A DNA stretch of 60,966 nucleotides. Source: Chitinophagaceae bacterium. GTDB taxonomy: Bacteria > Bacteroidota > Bacteroidia > Chitinophagales > Chitinophagaceae. This document shows, one piece after another, positions 1-15,000 of this stretch. The notes beneath the pieces are model-generated. The model made no database searches. It saw nothing but the letters and a program-made list of their open reading frames with translations, and was not told where the DNA came from. A program made the position numbers and the translations under genes. The stretch is taken from positions 1 to 60,966 of the forward strand of contig CANHCY010000011.1 in NCBI GenBank assembly GCA_947459295.1. The letters are read 5' to 3'. Position 1 is the stretch's first letter; every line of letters begins with the position of its first letter.

Positions 1-3000
1 GGAGATATTGTTCCATCTGGCACAACGTATGCATGGAGCGTATTACCTGTAGTAACGGGTGGATTAACAGGTGGCGCAACTGCAACAGGACAGTCAACGA
101 TTAATGGTACACTTACCAATCCAACCAACATACCACAAACAGCAACGTATACAGTAACGCCAACAAGTGGTAGTTGCACCGGCCCTACATTTACAGTAGT
201 AGCTACCATCAATCCACGACCTGTAGTGCCTAATCAAACGGCAACGATATGTAGTGGTGGAACATTTACGACGTCGCCAACAAATAATGCACCTACCACA
301 ATTATACCAACAGGAACTACCTACACATGGACAGTAGCAACCAATACAAATGTTACAGGACAAGCTGATCAAGGGGTAGGTCAATCAAATATTAGTCAAA
401 CACTCACTAACTTAACAAACACTGCACAAACAGTTACTTATACTGTTACACCAACGAGCGGAGCAGCCGGTAGTTGTGTAGGAACTAATTTTACAGTAAC
501 AGTAACGGTAAGTCCAAGGGCAACTATTGCAAATAAAACAGCGAGTACTTGTAGTGGCACTGGTTTTACAGTAACACCGAGTAATGTAGGTGGAGATATT
601 GTACCATCGGGTACGACTTATGCGTGGAGTGCACCAGTAGTAACAGGTGGTTTAACAGGAGGTGCATTAGCCACTGGACAATCGAGCATCGCTGGTACAC
701 TTACGAATCCAACCAACACGGCACAAACGGCGACGTATACAGTAACGCCAACAAGCGGTAGTTGCACCGGGCCAACGTTTACTGTAGTAGCTACAATTAA
801 TCCACGACCTGTAGTACCAAACCAAACGGCAACAATATGTAGTGGTGAAACATTTACAACAGCACCAACAAATAATGCACCAACATCAATTATACCAACT
901 GGAACAACGTATACGTGGACAGTTGTAGATAATGTAAGTGTAACTGGTGAATCTGCTCAAATTGTTGGTCAATCAAGTATTAGTCAAGCATTAACTAATT
1001 TAACAAATACGCCTCAAACAGTTGTGTACACTGTAACACCAAGAAGTGGTGATGCAGGTACATGCGCTGGATCAACTTTCACAGTTTCTGTTACTGTAAA
1101 TCCAAGACCTATTGTTACAAATAGAACAGCTACGATATGTAGCGGAACTGCTTTTAATATTGCGCCTACAAATAGTCCAACAGCAAATATTATTCCAGCA
1201 TCTACTACCTATACTTGGACAGTGGTAGATAATACAAATGTAACCGGGGATGCAGATCAAACAATTGGCGTGAGTACGATTGGCCAAACCTTAACCAACT
1301 TAACCAATACTGCACAAACCGTTGTATACACAGTTACACCAACAAGTGGGGTATCTGGTAATTGTGTGGGATCAACTTTTACCGTAACAGTAACAGTGAG
1401 CCCTAGGGCAACTATTGCAAATACAACTGCAACTACCTGTAGCGGAACTGCATTTACTGTAACACCAAGTAATGGAACAGATATTGTACCAACGGGTACG
1501 ACGTATGCGTGGTCATCACTGCCAGTAGTAACGGGTGGATTAACGGGTGGTGCAACAGCAACAGGTCAATCAAGTATAAGTGGCACACTTACCAATCCAA
1601 CAAACACTCCACAAACGGCAACGTATACAGTAACGCCAACAAGTGGATTATGTAATGGACCAACATTTACAGTGGTTGCAACCATCAATCCAAAACCTGC
1701 AATCGCTAATAAAACAGCAACTATTTGTAGTGGTGACGCATTTACGATAACGCCAAGTAATAGCGGCAGTGAGATAGTTCCAGCAAGTACAACATACACC
1801 TGGACAATTTCTACAAATACTAATATTACAGGACAATCTGCACAGTCTACTGCTCAATCAAGTATTGGTCAAACATTAACAAATGCAACCAACACTACTC
1901 AAACAATTACGTATACTGTAACGCCAACAAGTGGAGCAGCAGGTAATTGTGTTGGAACAAGTTTTACAGTAACCGTAACAGTAAGTCCTAAGCCTCGAAT
2001 AGCAAATAAAACAGCAACTACATGTAGTGGCGCAAGTTTTACAGTTACGCCAATTAGCGGAACAGATATTGTACCAAGCGGAACAACCTATTCGTGGAGT
2101 GCACCAGTAGTAACAGGTAGTTTAACCGGTGGTGCTGGCGCATCAGCTCAATCAAGTATAAGTGGAACACTCACTAATCCAACCAATACACAGCAAACTG
2201 CTACATATACCGTAACACCAACAAGCGGATCTTGTGTAGGGCCTACATTTACAGTTGTAGTTACTTTAAATCCTAGACCTGTTGTTGCAAATAAAACAGT
2301 GGTTGCATGTAGTGGCGCTGCATTTAGTGTAATACCTGTTAATGGATCTGATGTTGTTCCAGCAAGTACAACCTATACCTGGCTTACACCAACTGTTACA
2401 GGTTTAATGACAGGCGGTGCGGGAGGAACTGCGCAATCTTCTGTATTTGGAACATTGACAAATTCAACGACTACTACACAAACGGCAACTTATACGGTTA
2501 CACCTTCTATTGGTTCTTGTACAGGTTCAACATTTACAGTAGTTGCAACCATTAATCCAACGCCAACTGTAAATTCAATTTCTAATCAAGTATTATGTAA
2601 TGCTGCTACAAGTACTGCAGTCTCTTTTTCTGGTACAGTAGCAGGAACAACTTATTTTTGGACAAACAATAATACAGCGATAGGCTTGGTTGCAAATGGT
2701 AGCGGAAATATTTCGTCATTCACAGCAACAAATTCAACCAATGCACCCATTGTTGCAACCATAACTGTTACGCCTATTTATTCAAATGGAGGACAAAGTT
2801 GTTCTGGAACATCGCGTACATTTACGATTACAGTAAATCCTACACCAACTGTAACAGACCCAGCTAATATTACATTGTGTAGAGGAAGTTCTTCAACTAC
2901 AATTATACTATCTGGTTCTGCGGTATCCGGAACTACATACGATTGGAGTAATAATAATACAGCAATTGGATTAGCTGGTTCAGGTACTGGAAATATCGGA

Positions 3001-6000
3001 TCATTTATTGCTACAAATACTACAAACGCTCCAATTACTTCAACTGTAACAGTAACCCCAAGATATTTAAATGCAAGTTTAACATGTTCTGGTGCATCTG
3101 AAACATTTACCATTACTGTAAATCCAATCCCTAATGTTACAAAGCCAACCAATCAAACAATATGTGTAGGAGCTGGTACTTCAACGGTTACATTAGGAGG
3201 CTCATTGGTATCTGGAACAACCTATAGTTGGACCAATAATAATACTGCAATAGGTCTTGGTGCAAGTGGCAATGGAGATATCCCATCATTTGTAACAACA
3301 AATACTACAAACACACCTATCACTGCTACCATTACTGTTACTCCAATGTATCAGAATGCAGGAACAACATGTTCAGGCCCTTCACAAACTTTTTCAATTA
3401 CCGTAAATCCAAAGCCTGCAATACCAGATCAAACAGTAACAACATGTACAGGAAGTACTTTTTCTTTTGCAGCGGCAAATAGTGGATCTACCATTGTTCC
3501 TTCAAATACTACCTATACCTGGACCATATTTACCAATAATGTGAATCTAACTGGCCAAACAGCTTCAGCATCTGCTCAAACTTCAATTTCACAAACCCTG
3601 ACTAGTGCGGTATCATCCAATCAAGATATTGTATACCAAGTAACGCCAACATCTGGAAGTTGTGCAGGTACTCCATTTAAACTAAAGGTTTCTGTAAATA
3701 ACAAAACTATTATTTCAAATATTGCACAAACGGTGTGTACTGGCGAAAGTTTTTCAATTGCTCCATCAGGTGCTATTTCAGGAACAACATACTCTTGGAA
3801 TACACCAACTGTAACGGGCGGCTTAACAGGCGGATTGTCTGGAACAACTCAGAATACGATTTCAGGTACGCTTTCTACTGTTTCAAATACCACCCAATCA
3901 GCAACGTATTCTGTAACACCTGTACTGAGCGTATCAAGTGCATGTACAGCAAATCCATTTAGTGTAGTTATAACAGTGGTACCAAAACCGGTTATTGGAA
4001 ATCAAACAATTTCTATTTGTAGTGGAACAACAGCAACAGTTCAGCCAGTGAATAGTGGTCAAACTATTGTGCCAGCATCTACAATGTATACCTGGGTTAT
4101 TAAAACAGACAATGCAGATATCACAGGACAAACTGCAAATACAACGCCAGTTAATGCATTCACACAAACACTAACAGGCACAACCAATGCGTCCAAAGAT
4201 ATTGTGTACACCGTAACTCCACAAAATGGCAATTGTTCAGGCACACCATTTGATATTACGGTTACCGTTACGCCACGTTTGTCGATTCCTGATGAAAATG
4301 TAAATATTTGTAGTGGAGGATCATTTAACGTAACACCTTCTAATTCTCCGCCAACTACTTTATTACCAGATGGAACAACTTATACTTGGCAAACAAGTTT
4401 AGTAGGGTACTTAAATATTTCTGTATATACAAACATTTTTTCTCCTTGGCTTAATAATGCAACAGAACTAGCTAATTCTGCGGGAGGAACAGCTTCTTAT
4501 ACAGCTACAAAGTATTTAGGGAATACTATACCTAATTTACTTTCTTATTCAAATACTGGCCAATTTAATACAGTAGCTGGAACAAATTTTGGAGAATACA
4601 TAACCAAAAAGTATACCGGTTTTTTCAAGGCAAAAGAAACAGGAACTTATACATTTAGTTTTGAAGGAAGCGCTGCACACGATTTTAGATTGAATGGTAA
4701 TGTGATTGCTTCTAAGTATGGCTTTATGATGAATAATACAGATGCCCTTGGAACTAATACTGGCACAGTAAGTTTAACTGCTGGACAATATTATCCTATT
4801 CAATTACTTCAGTTTCAAGGATCAACATGTTGTGGAACAAATGGTGCATTCCAATTTTATTGGAAACGCCCATCTCAAAATACTTGGCAGCAAGATATGG
4901 AAGAACTCTATGCAGAAATACCTTCTGCATATACAGGAATTTCTGGCATTACAATTCCTAGTAGTCCTCAAAATAGCATTAGTCAAACACTCACCAATAG
5001 TACAAATGCGCCTATCACCGTTAAGTATGTAGTAACGCCGGTTTCGTCTGTTACTGGAAATTGTACGGTAGCTCCTTTTTTATTGAATGCAACGGTTAAT
5101 CCATCACCAATAATCGCAGATGCAACGGCAACTATATGTAGTAGTAATAATTACACGTTTGCCTCAACCAATAATGCGGATATTGTTCCTGTTGGTACAA
5201 CGTATACTTGGTCTATATCTTCTGATAATACAGACATTACAGGCCAGACTGCAGCATCTACAAGTCAAGTGAATTTCACGCAAACACTAATTAATACAAC
5301 AAACGTTGCAAAAAATATTGAGTATACCCTTACGCCAAAATTTGCTACTTGTACCGGTGCGGCATTTAAATTAACCCTTACTGTTAATCCTAAACCAATT
5401 GTGCCTGATCAATCTGCAACTATTTGTAGTGGAGAATCGTTTACTATTTCACCAACCAATGATCCACCAAATACTTTAATTCCATCTGGCACTAAATATA
5501 CTTGGCGTAATGATCTTCGTGGATTTTTAAACTACCAAGCTTATACTAATCTATTTGTTTCTCCCCCAAATAATAAGGCGGGGCTTGACGGATTCTTTAC
5601 TGGGTCACCTTCGGCAACTGGCATTAAGTCTATAGATCCATCAGGAATTAATTTATTAAATTGGAATATTGCTACTGAATTAAATAGTTTAATAGGAACA
5701 AACTTAAGTGATTTCTTTGCCTATCGATTAACAGGTTATTTTATTCCTTCGGAGACAGGCACCTATACGTTTAGTGTCGAAGGAGATGATGCAGTGGATG
5801 TTTTAATTGATGGAAATGCAGTGGTTGCGCATTATGGTGGACATGCTGCAGATCCTGTTGGTACACATACTGGTACCATTTCAATGCAAGCTGGCCAGTC
5901 GTATGCCATACAAGTAAGACATCAAGAAACATGGGGTGGGGAAGCATTAAAAATGTATTGGAAGCGTCCATCTCAAAATGCTTGGCAACAGGATGAGACT

Positions 6001-9000
6001 GAATTGTATGCAGCATTACCAGTAACTAATACAAGTATTACTGGCATGAGTGAACAAACAACACCTCAATCTTCTATCAGCCAAACGCTAGTAAATACAA
6101 CCAATGCGCCTGTAAAAGTAACTTATGTTGTAAAACCAATTGGCGTATTAACTGGAAATTGTGCAGGATCTACATTCAATGTTGAAGTTACAGTTAATCC
6201 AAAACCTACAATTGCAAATAAAACAGCTACCATTTGTAGCGGTGGTTCAGTTGCAATCAATCCTGTAAATGCAACGGATGTTGTACCTGCAAATACCACG
6301 TATACGTGGACAATTGCTACAGATAATAATAATATTACTGGTCAAACCGACGCTTCTACAGCACAGTCTAATTTTGCACAAACGCTCGTAAATACTACGA
6401 ATGCTGCACAAACAATTGTTTATACTGTAACGCCTACTTCTGGCGCAGCAGGAAATTGTGTTGGCGCAACATTTACGGTAACAGTTACAGTTAATCCAAT
6501 TCCTGTGATTCCAAATCAGCTCACTACTATTTGTAGCGGAACTGCATTTACAATAACGCCTGCTGGAACAAGCGGAACTACTATTGTTCCTGTAGGAACA
6601 ACCTATACATGGTCTGTGGCGGCAAATAGCAATGTTTCAGGACAAGCTAATCAGTTAATTGACCAGAATAATATTTCTCAAACACTAACTAATTTAACCA
6701 ATGCGCCTGAAACCGTTATCTATACAGTAACACCATTAGCAAATGGATGCGCAGGTAATAATTTTACAGTTTCGGTGGTTGTTGCTCCAAAACCAATTAT
6801 TACTAATATAGCAGCCACAATTTGTAGTGATGATTTACTACAAGTTACACCTGCCAATGGTACTAATATTGTACCTGCTAACACCGAGTACACTTGGACT
6901 ATTTTAACAGATAACAATTCACTTACAGGACAATCTGCTCAAAATGTTGCACAATCATCAATTAGTCAACATTTAATTAATGCTACAAGTTCAGTTCAAA
7001 CAATTACTTATACCGTAACGCCAACAGCAGGATCGTGTGTAGGATCTTCATTTGTTTTATTAGCAACTGTACATCCAATTCCAAAAATTGCAAATAAAGT
7101 AACTACTGTTTGTAGCGATTATGCATTTGTAGTTTCACCTAGTGGTGGAAGTGATATTATACCAACATCTACTAAATACACTTGGACTATTTTAAATGAT
7201 AACAGCAATTTAACGGGACAGTCTGCAATATCTATTTTGCAAAATAATATTAGTCAAACATTACACAACACAACTAATATTGATCAAACAATTGTGTATA
7301 CAGTAACGCCTGTTTCAGGTGCTGCTGGGGCATGTGTTGGACTGCCATTTACAACAACCGTAACTGTAGCGCCTACCCCTGTAATTCCAGCTTTAACAGA
7401 TGCAGTTTGTAGTGGTGGCACTTTTAACGTAACACCTGTAAATGCTGGTAGTACTATTGTTCCTGTAGGTACGACTTATACCTGGACAATAAAAACGAAT
7501 AATAATGCATTAACCGGTCAGTCAGCTGTTACGACTGCACAAAATAGTATTTCACAAACTTTAGTAAATGCTACAAACACAGCTCAAACTATTGAGTATG
7601 AAGTAGTGCCAACTTCTGGGAATTGTGTAGGAGCGGCATTTGTTGTAACAATTACAGTAGAACCTACGCCAGTTATTAATAATCAATTCGCAACTACTTG
7701 TAGTGGGGGTTTCTTTAGTAATAGTCCAATAAATAATGGTTCAGTAATTGTTCCTTCTGGTACAACTTATACATGGACTGTAGTACAAAATCCAAGTGTT
7801 ACTGGAGCATCTGATAATCCTACACCGGCAAATAATATAAGCCAACAATTAGTAAATATTTCATCGAGTGATCAGACGGTTGTGTATACTGTTACGCCAA
7901 CGGCTGGAAACTGTGTTGGTGCTAGCTTTGAAGTAAGCGTGATTGTACATCCAAAAATTAGACCTGTTGATCAATTTAGTATTGTATGTAGCGGTGATGT
8001 ATTTTTTGCCAGTGCCATGGGGTCTGTTCCTGGAGGAACACAATATAGTTGGTTGATTCCAACTGTTACTGGTGGATTGACAGGAGGTGCAACCGGAACG
8101 CTTCAAAATAGTGTGACAGGCACTTTAATAAATCCAACAAATACGGCGCAATCTGCAACCTATACAGTAACACCTATACTAGTTGCTCCATTTGATTTAT
8201 GTGAAGTGTATGATTATATAGCAACTGTAACCGTTCAACCAAAACCAGCAATACCAAATATTACTGCCGAAATTTGTAGTGCAGAAACCTATTCTGTAAC
8301 GCCAGCAAATGGAGGAACTACCATTGTTCCAGTAAATACCAATTACACTTGGACAATTTTGACCAACAATAACAATATAGTTGGTCAAACAAGTCAATTT
8401 ACCCCACAAAATTCTTTTGTACAACAACTTAACAATCTTACAAATACAGATCAATCAATTGTTTACTTAGTAACACCAAGAGCAGGCATTTGCTCGGGAA
8501 CAAGCTTTACTGTAACAATTACAGTGCATCCAAAGCCAAATATTTTACCGCAATTTGCTACAATATGTAGTGGTAATGCATTTGTTATTGCGCCAATAAA
8601 TAGTGGTACTGCGATTGTTCCATCAGGAACTACTTATACTTGGACTGTATTAACAGATAATAATAATCTGACAGGCCAGTCTGCTCAATCTGTATCAAGT
8701 AATACCATTAGTCAGGTATTGACCAATACAACAAATCAAATGCAAGCCATCACGTATCAAGTGCTTCCAACTTCTGGAGCAGCTGGTGGATGTGTAGGTA
8801 ATAACTTTTTTGTAAATATTAGTGTTGCGCCAAAACCATTTGTGTTGGATCAACAAACAGAAATTTGTAGTGGTGCTACGTTTTCTGTTATTCCAGCAAA
8901 TGGAAATGGAAACATTATACCAGGTGGAAGTTTATATAGTTGGACTATTTTTACGAATAATAATAATATTACTGGTCAAGCAAATGAAACCAATGAGCAT

Positions 9001-12000
9001 CCTGTAATTTCTCAGACACTTCAAAATACTTCGAATGTTGATCAAACCATTGTTTATGAAGTAATTCCGCGTACAGGTCCTTGCGCTGGTTCTCCATTTA
9101 AAGTTACTGTTGTTGTTCATCCAGCGCCAACAATTCCCAATCAAGTAGTTACAATTTGTAGCGAAACAGAAATTGTGTTAACACCAAGTTCTATTATTGG
9201 TGCAGTAGTGCCTTCTAATTCTACCTATACTTGGACAATTACTACGAATAACAATGCTATAACTGGACAACAAGCGCAAAATATTGGACAAGCTACTATA
9301 TCGCAAACGCTGACAAATACAACGAACATACAGCAAGTGATTGTATACACTATTGCTCCTTTAAGTGGAGTTGCAGGTGGTTGTGCAGGATCTCCATTTA
9401 CTTTAACAGTTCAGGTAGATCCTAAACCAAGTATTGTCAATCAAATTGTAGAAGTGTGTAGCGGCGGAAGTTTTGTAGCAGCGCCAACAAATGGGAATGG
9501 AAACATAGTTCCTGCGGCAACTAGATATACCTATAGCATATTTACTGATAATAATTTAATTACAGGTCAATCAAATATAACGGCACCGCAAAATAATATT
9601 AGTCAGACGCTGGTTAATACCACCAATGTTGATCAAGTAATTGTATATCGAGTAACACCAACAGCTGGTAATTGTGTAGGTAGTCCGTTTTTGTTAACAG
9701 TAACAGTACATCCAAAACCAAGTATACCTGCTGCAGTTCAAACAATTTGTAGCGGATCATCATTTTCAATTGCTCCTATTCATAATGGAACTACCATCGT
9801 TCCTCTAAACACAACATATACTTGGACAGTTGTCAATAATCCATCTGTAACTGGAGCCTCAAATCAAGCAGCGCCTCAAAATAATATCAGTCAAACATTA
9901 ACAACTTCTGCATTTTCTCCACAAGATGTTTTATATACAGTTACTCCAACTTCTGGAGCAGCTGGCGCTTGTGTTGGTAGTACATTTACTGTAACCATAA
10001 CTGTAAACCCAATACCTACAGTAAATGGTGTAAACAATCAAGTGATTTGTAATGGTTCTACAACAACGGGTGTAACATTTGCTGGAAGTGTAGCAGGAAC
10101 GGTTTATAATTGGACAAACTCAAATACGGCTATTGGACTTGGCGCATCGGGTACCAATAGTATTCCGTCATTTGTAACAACCAATACCACCAACGCAACT
10201 ATTTTTAGTACCATTACTACAACACCGGTCTATACCAATGCGGGTCTGGGTTGTACGGGTGCATCTACATCATTTACTATTTCAGTAAATCCAATTCCAA
10301 CGGTAAATGCGGTAGCAAATCAAACAATTTGTGTAGGCGGAACCACAACACTTGTAACCCCAACGGGAAATGTTGTAGGAACCGTATACAATTGGACGAA
10401 TTCAAATACAAGTATTGGACTTGGTGCATCAGGAACTGGAAATATTCCATCTTTTGTATCCACAAATACAGGTAACACGCCAATAAGTAGTACGATAACA
10501 ATTACTCCTACATATACAAATGGTGGCGTATTATGTGCTGGTGCTCCAATTACATTTACTATAACCGTAAACCCTATACCAACGGTAAACAGCGTAAACA
10601 ATCAAGTAATTTGTAACGGATCTACAACAACGGTTGTAACATTTGCTGGAAGTGTTGTAGGAACAGTTTATAATTGGATCAGTTCAAATACTGCTATTGG
10701 TCTTGGCGCATCGGGTACCAATAGTATTCCGTCATTTGTAACAACCAATACCACCAACGCAACTATTTTTAGTACCATTACTGCAACACCGGTCTATACC
10801 AATGCGGGTCTTGGTTGTACGGGTGCATCTACATCATTTACTATTTCAGTAAATCCAATTCCAACGGTGAATGCGGTAGCAAATCAAACAATTTGTGTAG
10901 GCGGAAGCACAACACTTGTAACCCCAACGGGAAATGTTGTAGGAACCGTATACAATTGGACGAATTCAAATACGGCTATTGGACTAGCTGCATCAGGAAC
11001 TGGAAATATTCCATCTTTTGTAACCACAAATACAGGTAACACACCAATAAGTGGGACGATAACAATTACCCCAACTTATACAAATGGTGGCGTATCATGT
11101 GCTGGCGCTCCAATTACATATACTGTTACAGTCAATCCAATACCAACGGTAAACAGCGTAAACAATCAAGTAATTTGTAATGGATCTACAACAACGGGTG
11201 TAATATTTGCTGGTAACGTAGCAGGAACAGTTTATAATTGGACCAGTTCAAATACTGCTATTGGACTTGGCGCATCCGGCACCAATAGTATTCCGTCATT
11301 TGTAACAACTAATACCACTAACGCAACAATTTTTAGTACCATTACTGCAACACCGGTCTATACCAATGCGGGTCTTGGTTGTACCGGTGCATCTACATCA
11401 TTTACTATTTCGGTTAATCCAATTCCAACGGTAAATGTGGTAGCGAGTCAAGAACTTTGTACAGGGGCTCCTACGACATTAGTTAACTTTACTGGTTTTG
11501 TTGAGGGTACAATTTATAATTGGACAAATTCAAATACAAGTATTGGACTTGGCGCATCAGGAACTGGAAATATTCCATCATTTACAACAATTAATACCGG
11601 TACATTACCTCAAGTTGCTACAATAAATATTACGCCTATATACACCAACATAGGGTTGACATGTACGGGTGCTGCTCGACAATTCACATTTACTGTTAAT
11701 GCAGTTCCAGTCATTGCAAATTTGCAAGAGACCATTTGTAGTGAAACTAGATTTACAACTGTTCCTCAGGATGGAGGAGCGGCTATAAATATTGTTCCGC
11801 CTAATACAAGATATACTTGGACAGTAGCGCCAAACGCAAATGTTACTGGACAGCAAAATCAATTGGTTCCACAAGCAAATATTTCACAAGTACTTACAAA
11901 TCTTACTAATGTTGTACAAACAGTAGTCTATACAGTAACACCAATTTCTGGATCTAATGGAGCATGTTTTGGTAATTCATTTACCATTGCTGTAACGGTA

Positions 12001-15000
12001 AATCCAAAAGTGACAGTACCAAATCAATTGGTGTCTATTTGTAGTGAAGGATCATTTAGTTTAACACCTGCAACTTTTTCGGGTATAACAATTGTACCTA
12101 TTGGCTCTACATTTAGTTGGCCTATACCAACGCTTTCAGGGGCTATAACGGGTGCTGCAGCGGGTAACAATCAAAACTTTATTTTTGGTACGCTTGTTAA
12201 TCCTACTAATACCGAGCAAACGGCGCTTTATACCATAACGCCTTTGTCTGGCAATTGTACGGGCAATATATTTACCATTAGTGTTGAAGTAAAACCAAGG
12301 CCACGTATTAGTTCAGCAATTACGGCTCCTCCAATTTGTACCAATTCGGTATTTAATTATGCGGCACAAAGTACGGTTGTGAACACTTCGTATACTTGGA
12401 CTAGGGCTGCTATTACGGGTATTCAAAATCCTGCCAATAGTGCTAGCGGTAATATCATTCAAGAAATTTTAATTAATACGACTGCTGCTCCAATTGTAGT
12501 TCCATATACATTTACTTTAACAGCAAGGGGTTGTGTTGTTACAGAAACTATTTCTGTAACGGTATTACCTACGGTACAAGCGCAGTTTGCTTCAAATAAT
12601 GCTGCGATTAATTGTGCTCCATTTGTTTATAATACTTATAGCACACCTTCAGATTTTGCATCTGTTAGATGGTACTACACAGACAACAATAATGTGATTA
12701 TTGGCAATAGAGCTGGTTATAATAGCAGCTTTACATTTGTACAGCCAGGTAATTATAAAGTAGCAATGATTGCATTTCATCCAAATGGATGTCCAGATAC
12801 TTTGCAAAAACCGGTAGTTATAACGACTAGCGCATTGGTAGATTTCTCTCCAATTGATTCTATGTATTGCGGTCCAAGTAAGTCTGTGATATTTACAAAT
12901 AATACCACATATGCTGGTAGTGGATCTGTAAGTTACAAGTGGTTAGTAGACGGCGTTGTTGTTTCTACAAATTCTACTTCATTGTCTTATGATTTTATAA
13001 CATTACCTACACAGGTTGGTGTTAAGCGCTTTACGGTTACATTAGAAGCCACTACTGCAGTGTCAGGATGTGTAAGTATGCTATCCAAAAACATTTATAT
13101 TCTACCAACACCTAAATCTGTATTCACAACTACGCCTGCAACTGGTTGTATTCCATTGAGCGTAAGCTTTGCAAATACAAGTTTATATACGGATACCTTT
13201 AAGTGGTATGTGAATGATAGTTTATTTAGCACGAGTCAAACACCTAGTCCGTTTGTTGCAAGTAAGTCCAATTTTACATACAAGTTTAAATTGATAGCAA
13301 GTGCCAATTCGGGTTGCATTTCAGATTCTACGGAGCAAATAGTTAACACGCTTGCTAATCCGGTAGTAGATTTTGATACTGCAGGTATTTCTAAAATTTG
13401 TAAATCTGCAATTGTAACACTGAATAATCAATCTTTTATTGGTGCTAACAATAATACGACTGGGTTAACATATCAGTGGAAAATTAATGGTCAGCTTCAA
13501 TCATCGGTACTTGCTAATCCAAATTTCTGGTTAGCAAATTCGAATGCGCTAGTCGATTCTGTATATAATATTCAGCTACTTGTTACCAGCACATCAGGTT
13601 GCAAAGACTCTATTCAGAAACCAATTGTTGTAAAACCTACACCAAAGCCTTTATTTACAATAGTTGGGGGTGCTACTAGATGTGCTTCAAAAAATTTAAC
13701 AGTTGGCGTTATCAATCAAACTGTCGCAAAAGGAATACCAATATATAATTGGACTATAAGAAATACGGGTATCTCAAATACATTAGCTTCTGCAAGCGTA
13801 AGATCGGCAGCACAACCTAATTTCAGTATTCCAGATAATTTATCATTGGTTGATTCTGTGTATGAAATTAAATTAATGGTTTCTACTACAGATGGTTGTA
13901 TAGCTGACACTTCAATTTTAATACGTGTTCATCCAAGGCCTCAAAGTAGTATTGTATTGAGTAGCACCGCTAATTGTGGCGCTACAAATTTTGTTGCAAC
14001 AGCATCAAATATGGCAACAATTAAAACCAATATTTGGTCTTGGTCCACTAGCTCATTCAATGCGCCAACTCCTGTTATTTCATTCAATAACAATACGGCA
14101 CGATTTGTACTTTCAGAAAACACGACACAACAATCTATTATTTATCAAATTAAAATAACGGACACTACAGCTTTTGGTTGTATGGATACAGCAAGTGCTT
14201 TATTTACACTTCACCCTAAGCCTCAAGCTAGATTTTCGTACACTAAAATGGACAGTTGTGCAGTATGGAAGATAAATATTTCCAATACTACAATTTTAGG
14301 TAATAATGATCCATTATCAAGTGGCGTGTTTGAATGGCTGATTACAAAAAGAGGAGCATTACAGCCAGTTACGGCAGGTACTAGTTTTGCAAGATTTACT
14401 TCTGTATCTCCAATATTTAATTTTACAAATACAGGAACTTCCGATAGTTTGTATGATGTGAAGCTTATTGTTGGAAATAAACATGGATGTTTGGATTCTT
14501 TTGTTCAAACATTTGCAGTACATGCAAAGCCAAGGGCTAGAATTTTAGCTGGAATTACAGTTGCTGATGCACCATTTAATATCACCAAACAAAATAATTT
14601 ACTCGCAGTAGACTATCCAAATATTAATGGGTCATATACATGGCGTGTTTTGCATCCAATATCTAGAGCTGTTATTGCTTCAACATTTGACTTTTATAGT
14701 AATCCTTATACCATTGCAAACAGCGATGATAGTGTGCTTGTTGAGCTAATTGTTGGAAGCTTGTATGGCTGTGCTGCTGATACAGCAACTGTTTTATTTA
14801 AAACACTACCATCTATAATAGCTGATTTTACAAGAAGCGATAGTGTTGACTGTTCGGGTTCAACAGCTATTTCGTTTACAGATATATCTAAATCTAAATC
14901 TGCTGCTATTGTAGAGCGTTATTGGGATTTTGGCGATGGAACAAAAGCAAATGGTGCTCAAGTTGCTCATACATACAAAATGCCTGGTATTTATTGGGTT

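Larger units (their letters stand above)
1..12570 (+). repeat. Array of about 40 Ig/PKD-like protein repeats (coding)
   Basis: Successive units begin at a joint such as NPKPxIxNxTxTICSG and recur every 80-95 codons; I counted 39 complete joints plus one partial unit at the left edge. Two sub-families alternate in blocks. The main one has IVPxGTTYTW and ITGQ motifs. A second has NSNTAIGLGASG and TNTTN motifs and occurs in two blocks, about 2560-3410 and 10012-11703. One Cys sits near the start of each unit and usually a second near the end (NCVG or SCTG), compatible with a disulfide in each domain. This is coding repetition, not a CRISPR or non-coding satellite. Confidence 0.9.

Noticed and set aside
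1..12570. CRISPR-like array appearance of the repeated DNA
   Set aside because: The repeats are 240-290 bp coding units in one continuous frame, not short identical direct repeats separated by unique spacers; no cas genes are in the window.
94..14158. Many short open frames on both strands within the giant adhesin gene
   Set aside because: They mirror the Thr/Asn/Val-rich repeat codons, recur with the repeat period (for example the +1-shifted frames at 10251 and 10815, 564 bases apart) and resemble no protein; the long frame is continuous and explains the region.
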